In this document: positions 55,960-64,000 of the stretch, piece by piece
Layout of the letters: the number at the start of each line of letters is the position of its first letter
Position numbering within the stretch: position 1 is the first letter of the stretch
Source of the DNA: Alisma plantago-aquatica
Lineage: Eukaryota; Streptophyta; Magnoliopsida; Alismatales; Alismataceae
Assembly: GCA_963693085.1 (NCBI GenBank)
Contig: OY856410.1
Location: forward strand, 1,333,020,304 to 1,333,084,303
Length of the DNA: 64,000 nucleotides
Reading direction: 5' to 3'
The notes under the pieces: model-generated
Database searches by the model: none
Told to the model about the DNA's origin: nothing
Seen by the model: only the letters and a program-made list of their open reading frames with translations
Position numbers and translations under genes: made by a program

Positions 55960-56681
55960 GCTCACTTTCTTTAGCCTTGCTTGCATCAGTATGAGATGGA
56001 ACACTATGGATGGTGGGACCTACAAATGGAGTGTGAGGTGGAGCACATGGTATCCCAAACTCAACATGTGGTGTCATAGAATCATCTTCGGAAATCTCAA
56101 TCATAGTATCAACATTTGGCTTCCTTTTCTTTACTTGATCGACCTTTCTTTGACTTATGGGTTGCTCAAGAGATTTCCCACTCCTTAGAACTGTCACAGC
56201 ACTTCCTTGCATATGATGGAGAGGGGGAGCTAGTTGTGGATGTGGAGGAGGTGGAGGTGGTACTTGGTATTGAAATTGAGGTGGAGGGGAGAATTGGGGT
56301 TGGGAAGTAAATTGTTGAGGAAATTGTGTAGATGGATGGGGGGTGGTGTATAAGGACTTTGATGGCCTTGGAAGTGGTATATGGGCTGCACTTGCATGAG
56401 AGGTGGACTATAGAAAACTTGTGAAGAAGGCATTGGTTCACTTACTCCATTGAAGACTTGTAAAGATGGGTTTTGAAGACAATTTTTTCTTCTTGGAGAG
56501 CAAGTATGGAAGATGGTTGTTTTATCCTCTTCTCAAGCCTTGTCACATTTATTTGAATGTCATAAAAGCTCTTCAACCTAGAGAGAACCTCTTCCTCAAA
56601 CCTTGAGCTATATCTTGTGTTGGGTTTTAGGGGAGACAAAGAAGGTAGTAGAAACAAAACATTTCTTCTCCCAAACCCCAA
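55960..56681 (-). pseudogene. Athila-like gag C-terminal spacer
   Basis: The minus-strand segment VTVLRSGKSLEQPI (about 56200-56160) is a landmark between gag and protease in Athila elements. Upstream lie a Pro/Gln-rich low-complexity stretch (about 56430-56220) and a coiled-coil-like segment (SRLKSFYDIQINVTRLEKRI). Frames are broken. It is cut at about 56690 by the insert on its right. Confidence 0.6.
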
Positions 56682-56691
56682 ATAAAGGAAT

Positions 56692-58790
56692 TGTGTCGAC
56701 GTCTATACAATAGGAAAGATGGTTTGTAGAGCCATACCTTGTCCCGAGGCTTGCTCGGAGAATTTACCTCATGGCTTGCACAGTCTTCACCTCCGATCTT
56801 GGATGGTGTATGTGCAGCTCCTGGTCTCGCCGAGACTGTCGGGATTGACAATTGTCCTCTGAGCGACAGAAGTCTCCCACCTCTGAAGTAGTCCACATGG
56901 ACCACATGGAACTCCAATCTCCTTATCCCATAAGGAATCGGAAGGAGTCACACCCTCCTGTCAGCGTACTAGTCACCAACACACTCTCATGCAACCAGTT
57001 GCTTTTCTATAGTTGTCTTTCCCTTGTTGTGCCTCCCTTATTGGGTAGCACTTGCTCGGGCTCTCTCTCGGTTACCAAAACCAGAGAGAACAAAAACTTT
57101 GCAGAGCAATTGGTCTGTGAGTTGTTCACCAGAGAATCCCCCAATACCCCTATATATAGGAGGGTCATGGGATAGGGTTCTCTATCTTGGGCAATGCATG
57201 ATTAAAATAGGAGTAGAAGGGTTCGAGATTTTCCACAAAACTACCAACTTGCACCAATTGAACCGATCGTTTCACACCCTGAAATGATTGTTTTAGGTCC
57301 TGAGCCAATCATTTGGGACTTGAGCCGATTGTCTGGGGCTCTGAGTCGATCGGCTGGAGCTATGAGCTGATCGATTCATGGTCCTGATCCAACTCAAATT
57401 GACTTTCAAATTTGCCTCTGATTAATCAAATATTAATCCTTATCCAAATTGAATTTGTACAAGTGAAACAAATTGTATTTGCAAAATAGTCTTCTGACTT
57501 TCCAAACGATCTCGGTTGGACCAGTTAAACTGATCGCTTCAACCCTTGAACCGATCAGTTCAACCTGTCTTGAGTTGATCGGTTCATCCCATGAGCCGAT
57601 CGGTTCATCAACCTGATCTGATTGGCTCATCACATGAGCCGATCGGTTGGAAGTGCAGACTGTGCAAAAATAGTCAATTGTAGTTTCAATCAATCTGATA
57701 CTCTAATCTATCGGTCCAACACCTTGAACACTATGATATTGAGATATCAATTGATTGAGTGTTTAATTGAACTACTAAACTCCTTTAGTAATCAATCTAA
57801 ACATCATTTGTGGAAAAACTCCTCTTCCAAGTTAAATCCTATGTGTGTGACCCTGTAGGTCCATTTCACATTGGTAGTGAAAGTCCATAACACTTATGAC
57901 TTCACAAGCAAAGAGCGGTGCCTAGTTGCACATTAGTGCTACCCAAGTGAAATAGAAAGTTGGAGAACAACTTTCAATCCTACAATCCGTGAATGGTGTT
58001 ACAGTGAATGTATAATTCCTTTGTCACTGATATCCCGAATGAACTCAAGGCATGGAACAGTCATCCTTTCAATGTCCATTCACTTTCTTGATCTCATAGT
58101 AGATTGGAGGAGATATGTATGACATCAATATCACATACTAATTCACACATGCGTGCGTACGCCTATCTCAATCCTACTCATCAAGTGGCCATGGATATCA
58201 AACTCCCTCAGGAGGGAAAAATCCCATATCTATCACTCACCCCTCAAAAGCCCCATGTGTCAAAGCCACCCAATCATCACCTTTATAACAACCCATGTTT
58301 TAGGACTACGTTTGATGATGTCAAAGTGTACCCAATGACATGTGTTGAGTGCAGTGATTTCAGGTCAAAGAATCACACTCACCACCATCACTGTGAGAAC
58401 TAATTGTGACTACCATGTCATGGTTCCATGTGTCAAACTCACGCTGGGTCTGTCCGGTAATCTTGTTCTCTAACAAGTACCTATGTGTTTGGTTTGATAT
58501 CTCCATATCATGACTAACGAGATTTTGTCATCAACCAACACCACAATCTAGTGTTGTATGTCATTGTTGTCTATCTACCTTCCACAATGACATCCTACTA
58601 GGGACATAATAAGAATGTACAAACTCTTAGCATTTGTATGATCTCATCGTTCAAGTCCTCAACCTAAAAGCATACGTCATTGAGTATTTTCATTCTCTAG
58701 ACATTCATTATGTTCTATCATTATCTCATATGACTGAAATAGAAAGAATTGGAAGCTTTCCTTTGAATTTTATCAAATCAATCTTAATGT
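56692..58790. mobile_element. Unclassified LTR-type insert in Athila gag (boundaries approximate)
   Basis: This non-coding sequence separates the two gag halves. A left edge at TGTGTCGACG (56692) and a minus-strand start TGAAATGGACC near 57872 would define an LTR of about 1.2 kb with TG..CA ends. It carries a TATATATA near 57150 and many CCGATCGG motifs (57240-57660). The stretch 57873-58790 shows no coding motifs and would be its internal region. No second LTR or matching duplication was found, so class, orientation and the right edge are uncertain. Confidence 0.4.
57245..57665. repeat. Dispersed CCGATCGG-type palindrome cluster
   Basis: At least eight variants of the palindrome CCGATCGGTT (AACCGATCGT, GAGCCGATCGGTTCATC, GTCGATCGGCTGG and others) occur within 420 bp, separated by variable spacers. 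Confidence 0.7.
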
Positions 58791-58799
58791 ATCCCACCA

Positions 58800-59696
58800 A
58801 TCATCCCATTATTGGCTCTCAGGGCATACATACCAACATCTTGGACTTTGTGGTTCCTGGTAGCTATAGGAGTGATGTGTCTTCTTTTCTTCACCATAGA
58901 ACTCGATAGAATTGACCGAGTGGCAAGGAACATTTGTCACTTGGTTCTTCATGAAGCTCACCATGTCACCAAGAATCTTCATAACTTGTGGTCTTAAGTC
59001 ATTATGAGTCAGAGATGTCACATCAAAGTGGCGATCACCATCATTCATCATGCTAGAAGCTCAGATTCTTCAACCTTCTACTAGCTACTCATACAATGGT
59101 CATATCTCCTCAAGTGGCCTAGCCATGGAAACTCCTCGACAAGATGAATCTATTGAAGCTTGACTCTTTGTAGATAGATCGGAGTAAAAGGACTAAACTA
59201 GCTACCACAAAGGGATCTCTTTGTGTGGGCACTCTATCAACATCTTCTTAAATCTATCCCAAGCATTGTGGAACTACTCACTGCCCATTTGACTAAAACT
59301 TGTTATGGCACACCGCATTTCTGTCAACCTTGCAATGGAGTAGAATTTCCTTAGGACGGCATTCTTCATCTCTTCCCAACTCATGATGTCTCTTCTTGAA
59401 TTATACCAATCTTTGTCTTTGTCTTTGAGGGAGAAAGAGAACAAGGTCAACTAGATTGTGTCATCACTGGCCATCAACATCCTTAAGGTGGAGGATACTT
59501 CAAGAAATGAGTCCAAGTTCTTGTAGGGGTTGTCACTCTCCAAGTCATAGAATGCAGGTAGGAGCCCAAGAAGACTTGGAGAGATAGAGAATTACTCCCT
59601 TGGCATTTGATCAACTCTTCTAGCGATTGGCGATTTGTAGTTGCTAGGGATGAAGTAATCTTTAAGTGACTTGTGAAGTGCATTTTGTCCTTCCAT
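58800..59696 (-). pseudogene. Athila-like gag, N-terminal and Gag domain, broken
   Basis: From an ATG at 59696 the minus strand reads NALHKSLKDYFIP, then after a frame change LLPAFYDLESDNPYKNLDSF and LFSFSLKDKDKDWYNSRRDI with MSWEEMKNAVLRKFY. It continues to FHNAWDRFKKMLIECPHK, a typical plant retrotransposon Gag domain order, and to IEFYGEEKKTHH near 58900. Stops and at least one frameshift interrupt it. The right neighbour is the degenerate primer site and LTR. Confidence 0.75.
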
Positions 59697-59871
59697 CTTG
59701 TCTTCCCTGAGTGGCTTATCACATGCACAAGGAACAACCAAACAAAAGAAAACACATTAGTAAACTAATATGCACAAAGAATGTAAAGAATAAAGAATAA
59801 ATAATAGCAATGATGAGGGTAGAAGGAAAAGATCAAAGAAAAACTAACTAGCTAGGACGAGCGCCCTTTTC

Positions 59872-59888
59872 TCTGACAAAGGTGCCAA
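59872..59888 (-). other. Degenerate primer-binding site of the Athila-like element
   Basis: On the minus strand this reads TGGCACCTTTGTCAGAG, resembling the TGGCGCCGTTGCCGGGG-type Asp-tRNA site used by Athila/Tat elements, with several mismatches. It sits between LTR and gag, as expected. Confidence 0.55.
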
Positions 59889-59889
59889 A

Positions 59890-62208
59890 AAGCTTGGTGT
59901 GTTTCTTCCAGTGGTGCTACACACTACTCAATTGTGATTTGAATAGATACAACCCCGCGAGCAAACAACACATGGTGGGATCACTTTCAAAATTTCTAAG
60001 GACCTAAACTTAACACACTCGCATGAACTAAAATACTACACCCGCAAGCACATGGGGTCATGTCGTAGCATAGGAGGGCGGCAAGTATAGGGTCGATCCA
60101 CAGGGAGAAATGGGGGCACCAGAGCTAGGTTAGTTTTTAGGCTAGGTTCCCACTGCAGAGTCTAGGGTTCAGGGTTTGAAGGTTGTTTTGAATGATTACA
60201 CTAATGGTGAGCAAGCAAGAAAATGAAGGAAAGAAAATAAGATCAAAACCTAAGTTAACCCTAGACAGTTAAATATAACAAACAAGAAAAGATAAGGCAA
60301 GAAAGGAAAAGAGCTAGCTACACTAAAGCAGACAAGAAGAAGTCTACACTACACTAAGTTAGCAAACAGAGCAATTAAAAACATAAACTAGTAAGATCAA
60401 AGCAAAAACAAGCCAAGAAGCTAACTAAGCAAGTAAAGAACTGACTAAGTTAACACTAGCTAAGTAAGATGATAGTTAGGGTTTTAAAGCAATAAATGGA
60501 GACGTGGGTTATTTGGGGGTGCACTTATCAATTAGGTTTGGGGTTGACATGTGAACATTATCATTTCAGTTAGATTATCAAACCAAACAACAAGTTAGTG
60601 TCTAATGAATTTCCCTAGAGTACTAACTAGCCATGGATATTCTAGGTTGTGTATAGGGTAACTAGTCCCTAACACCCCCTACTACCCTTATGAGGCTCAA
60701 TTGGGTTAGGGTTTGATGTAATTAAATTAGATTCTAAGCAAGTCTAGGTTTCTAGTTTAGACAAGCTTAGGATGATTAGGGGATGAGGTTAGTAATGGGA
60801 GTGGAAGTGAGGTTTTACGCTTCCCATGACCCACATTCTAGCCTTGAGAAAGCTCCATGCTAAGCATACTAAATTCATATAAACTATCTACTTAGATCTC
60901 TCAAATAGGGTTAGGAGAATTATTTAGCATGTAGGACTATGGGTAGATAACTAGGGATCCATGAATTGGAACTAGGAGCAAATTTCAAAATTCACACATA
61001 TATGCAATTTCCTAAATTCCTAGGTGATTTCAAGCATAAACCAACAAGAAATTCATGAAGAGTGAGATAGAAATAGAACATAATCATTAGAAAATGAAAT
61101 TACAATGTTTACATATCATTTTTCCCCAGCACGATATTAAAGTAACATGTTTCACCCCAAACAGGCCACCCAAGAGGCCTAGCTACTCTTGGAAATAGAA
61201 AATAAAAAAAGAAAGGATAAAGAGGTAGATAAATCCATGGAGCTCGGTGTAGATGGAGCAATCCTCCTCTTCAGATGCTTCAAGACATCCTCCCCCTTCC
61301 TCTAAGGTGTAGAGGCATGGGAAGATGGTGGAATAGGGCTAAAACACCAAGAAACTAGGGTTTTGGTGGTGGAAATGTGTAGAATGGATAGAGGGGCGAA
61401 AATGGAGTGGTTGGAGTGAGCTAGGGGTAGCCAACAGTTGAGTCTTTTTAGCTCTAGCTGCCTCTAAGTCTTATATAGGGGTCTAGGGTTAAGTAAGGGT
61501 AGTATGGGTAAAGAAGTGCAAAAATAGGCTAGGGTTGAGGGTAGTACGGCCGTGGTGGAGTGGGGTGAGAATAGTCGTGGTGGTGTGGAATGATCATGGT
61601 AAAAAATGGGTAGCATCAAGTACCACGGACGTGGTGGGGCTAAGGTAGCATGGTCGTGGTGGTCACCACAGTCATGGAGGCTTGGAATGGGCTACCCTTT
61701 CTTGGCTCCATGGTCATTCTAGCTCTCCTGCAACACAACCGTGCAAGGTGGCACAACTGTTCTGGGTCCATGTACCACGATCATCTGATTGGAACGGCCA
61801 TAGAGATTCATGTTTTGCTTGAAGTTGACTCTGTTGATTTTGGATTAGCTAGCACGGCCATTCTGATGTACCACAACCATGGTGGTCTCTGTTGCAGCAC
61901 TTTGACTCGATTTCTTGGATTCTCTTTAACGTATTTGCTTCAATGGAGCTTTAGGAACTAGGGGTAGGTTGAGGGCGCCTCGAACTTCACTTTAGACCTA
62001 TCCAAGGGTAAAGAAACCCTAGGATCACTCCTTCTCTCTCTCTTCCATCCAAGCATGGTCCAAATGCCTGAAAAACATGCAAATAATGTCCATAAGTGCA
62101 TTTTACACAAATATGCATATTAGAGAAAATGACATGTAATCTAAGAGGTATAGATGTGATTGAAATGCAATATGATATAAAATGAAGCCCTAAAATAGGG
62201 CCGCATCA
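59890..62208 (-). repeat. Long LTR of the Athila-like element
   Basis: On the minus strand the LTR starts TGATGCGGCCC at 62208 and runs about 2.3 kb to the primer site; the inner edge is approximate. It contains GGGTCGATCCACAGGGAG (about 60090-60108), a signature seen in this group, plus several ACGGCCGTGG / CACGACCATG-like motifs (61540-61880). It is non-coding apart from chance frames. Confidence 0.65.
61471..61477 (-). promoter_or_regulatory. Candidate TATA box of the Athila-like LTR
   Basis: TATATAA on the minus strand lies about 730 bp inside the LTR, in the right orientation for gag-pol. Inference from sequence only. Confidence 0.35.
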
Positions 62209-62213
62209 CTAAC

Positions 62214-63032
62214 TCACTCATAATCACGAAATGCTTTGTAAATGAGAGAGAGAAAGGGGCTCAAAGGGTTGTAGAACACTCAAGTATCGCAAGGATCAAG
62301 GATAGCATCAATGAGCAACCTCGAAATGAATTCTAAGGAGTCCTATTTATAGTTGGGGTGTTCCTTTGACTATGGGATCACTTAAGAACAAAAAATAGTT
62401 GTTTTACAACTTGCAACGAATCTATTTTCATTTCTAACAACTCTCCAATGATTGGAATTACTTTTTCTACATTTTCTGTACAGTACAATCGGTCAATTTT
62501 CCATAAAAGTGCTCGGTCGATCTACTAATCGAAAAATCCAATTTTGAAACTATTGGTCGAGTTTGTCTTGGGGTAACTCGACCGATCAGTTAAAATCAAC
62601 TTTAGTCAAAAAGTCAATCAGTCATGTTTTGTGAGTCGACAACTTGACCGACGCAACCATTTCCAAAAATCCATCACAGATCGGTCGAGATTCAAACTCG
62701 ACTGATTAAAGTACTGTGACAAATTTTCCAAAATGATTTTTAACTGATTAGATGTTGGGATTAACTGTCCTTAATTTTTTCTCATCTTAGTTACAAGTCA
62801 TATCATCAATTCAAATGATTATAAAAATATTTTGATGTGGTTTGGAGTGTTTTTCACAAAAGTGCATTCGCTTGATTTTGACTTGAACCTGGACAAGCTA
62901 GGGCTTGTGTAATTTGATCCTTTTCATTACCTAAAGCCTGACATAAATCTTAAACAAACACATTAGATACATATGAATGGAATGGTTAAGTCATTATTAA
63001 AATTTGGACAATGTATAACTCTCAAGTCAACA
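62214..63032 (-). repeat. 3' LTR of a SIRE-like copia element (U5 end truncated)
   Basis: On the minus strand the LTR begins TGTTGACTTGAGAG beside a classical copia purine tract. It has a TATAAATAG near 62342-62350 and many TCGGTCGA-type motifs (62485-62700). It ends without CA where the Athila-like LTR begins, so that element probably inserted into it; CTAAC at 62209-62213 would be one copy of its target duplication. Confidence 0.65.
62342..62350 (-). promoter_or_regulatory. Candidate TATA box of the copia LTR
   Basis: Minus-strand TATAAATAG lies about 690 bp into the LTR, in the same orientation as the element. Confidence 0.4.
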
Positions 63033-63048
63033 TTCTCCCCCTTTTTCA
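63033..63048 (-). other. Polypurine tract of the copia element
   Basis: Minus-strand GTGAAAAAGGGGGAGAA lies directly before the LTR start TGTTGA, the standard copia arrangement. Confidence 0.75.
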
Positions 63049-63438
63049 CAATGACAAACCATTCCTCAACATATTGAAAAGGATATGTAAAGTTATACCT
63101 TGGCCTTATAAATTTAAAGGGGATTCATAATTTTAACAATGTGAATTTATCCCCCTCAATATATGCTCACTCTTACATGCAAAGTTAGTCTTTCTACACA
63201 AAGATATATAACATGTACACTACATGGTCCTTTAGCAAGTCACATGATAAAACATATACTTGGACAAGAAAAGGATCACATAGGCAGTAAAAATAATGTG
63301 GTTGAGCTTCAAAACATCAAACTTATCTCCCCCTTATGGAATTATCAAAATGTAAGGAGGGTATAAGAGTACAAAAATATGTCTTCTCCAAGCACAACCA
63401 AACCATTCAACTAAAAGATAAAACATGCAACCACATAA
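63049..63438 (-). other. 3' non-coding region of the copia element with extra purine tracts
   Basis: Non-coding and AT-rich, with two further minus-strand purine tracts, TTGAGGGGGATAAAT at about 63146-63160 and CCATAAGGGGGAGATAAG at about 63321-63338. Repeated purine tracts before the 3' LTR are known in SIRE/Maximus copia elements. Coding sequence is absent; the element is cut near 63438. Confidence 0.5.
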
Positions 63439-64000
63439 CTGACCGGCCTAAATCGCGCGTCCAAAAAAAGGGAGCGGATTTGAAGTAGTCGGACTTTTAA
63501 ATTTATAACCTGAAACCTTCTAGGCCCCCGCAACTTTATTTATGGGGTCGAAGTAGATATATGGGGTCGAACACAGGGACAAGGGTGGTAGTTTTGGGAA
63601 CACGGAATCTACACGTTACACTCCGGTATGGGTAAGGAGATGATAAAGTTCCCCAAGGGAATAATAGGCTAAGATCGATAAAATAAAAGAAAACTATCTC
63701 CAACTGGAGCTATGAAGAAAATTAAGGTTTTAAGGGTTTATTAGTTTTTAGGGTTTTCGCACAACGGAAATAGAGAGAATAAAACTATTGCAGTAGTAAG
63801 GAATGAAGGAGAAAGCTTCGGTAAAACAAGCGGTAGCAGAAACATCTTGTGCCCCTTCTCTCAAAGCGGGTACCTCTAACTAAGCATCAACACCTATCTC
63901 GAGGTCGTTGTTCTTAAGTTAGAGTGGAATGGTTACTAAAGCAGCTCCGATCCTGGGCACTCTCGTACTCCCGTATCAGACCAAACACTAGAGCCACAAC
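63439..64000. mobile_element. Unclassified repeat, probably an LTR, cut by window edge
   Basis: Composition changes at about 63439 (GCGCGTCC, then AAAAAAAGGGAGCGG). The block GGGGTCGAACACAGGGACAAG (about 63562-63582) resembles the GGGTCGATCCACAGGG signature of the Athila-like LTR, suggesting a second Tat/Athila-type LTR. No coding motifs are visible and both ends are undetermined. Confidence 0.35.

Larger units (their letters stand above)
54100..62208 (-). mobile_element. Athila/Tat-like gypsy element, partial, with nested insert
   Basis: On the minus strand, from the right, there is a long LTR (about 59890-62208), a degenerate primer site, gag (59696 to about 58800), an unrelated insert (about 56692-58790), the gag C-terminal spacer, protease (about 55670-55286), and a non-coding 3' region with GGGAGGCAACCCA, common after pol in Athila-like elements. 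RT, RNase H and integrase are missing between protease and that motif. ACACGGCCACGG-type motifs recur in both spacer and LTR, as in this group. The left part was displaced to 4877-5109 by the three-LTR element, and the left LTR is not in the window. Confidence 0.72.

Noticed and set aside
57690..57705. CTGATACTCTAATC as a degenerate primer site of the unclassified insert
   Set aside because: Too many mismatches, and not adjacent to any LTR edge I could define.
58104..58403. 99-codon His-rich plus-strand frame in the unclassified insert
   Set aside because: No domain or conserved neighbour was seen. It ends in low-complexity His codons and lies in sequence otherwise full of stops.

Overview
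This window is plant nuclear DNA and, as far as I can read it, consists entirely of transposable elements nested inside one another. I found no intact host gene, no tRNA or rRNA gene and no CRISPR array. Signs of a large, repeat-rich angiosperm genome are: several LTR retrotransposon families primed by initiator-Met tRNA (primer site TGGTATCAGAGC), Ty3/gypsy chromovirus gag-pol with a chromodomain-like C-terminus, an Athila/Tat-type gypsy element, a SIRE-like copia end, a plant L1 LINE with a zinc-knuckle ORF1, and a CACTA (En/Spm) transposon. I cannot name the species.

Layout. (1) 1-832: 3' part of a gypsy-type LTR. (2) 833-4876: deletion derivative of a CACTA transposon on the minus strand, with a spliced but broken TNPA-like gene, the C-terminal part of TNP2, a 193-bp foldback, subterminal repeats and one CACTA terminus. 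(3) 4877-5109 and 54100-62208: probably one Athila/Tat-like gypsy element on the minus strand (gag and protease remnants, one long LTR), split by everything between. (4) 5110-54094: a plus-strand non-autonomous LTR element with three LTRs and two internal regions (LTR-int-LTR-int-LTR), bounded by the 5-bp duplication AGAGG. The middle LTR is interrupted by a solo LTR (13015-14678). The third LTR is interrupted by a minus-strand gypsy element (19009-30169, duplication TTAGG) and by an L1 LINE (30824-53637, duplication CCTATTTTTAT, poly-A tail). (5) 33375-50904: inside the LINE, a head-to-tail array of a long-LTR chromovirus on the minus strand, arranged partial internal - LTR - complete internal - truncated LTR. 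(6) 62214-63438: 3' end of a SIRE-like copia element. (7) 63439-64000: unclassified repeat, probably an LTR.

How the parts relate. The nesting gives relative ages: the Athila-like element is older than the three-LTR element, which is older than the minus-strand gypsy, the solo LTR and the LINE; the chromovirus array lies within the LINE and is presumably younger than it. All coding regions are broken by stops or frameshifts, many of them C-to-T type. None of the elements looks autonomous now.

The most interesting structures are the two independent head-to-tail LTR arrays. One has a clean target-site duplication. The other has breakpoints inside the element and carries the same premature RT stop codon in both units. 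Boundaries marked approximate were read by eye, and identities between copies were judged by eye only.
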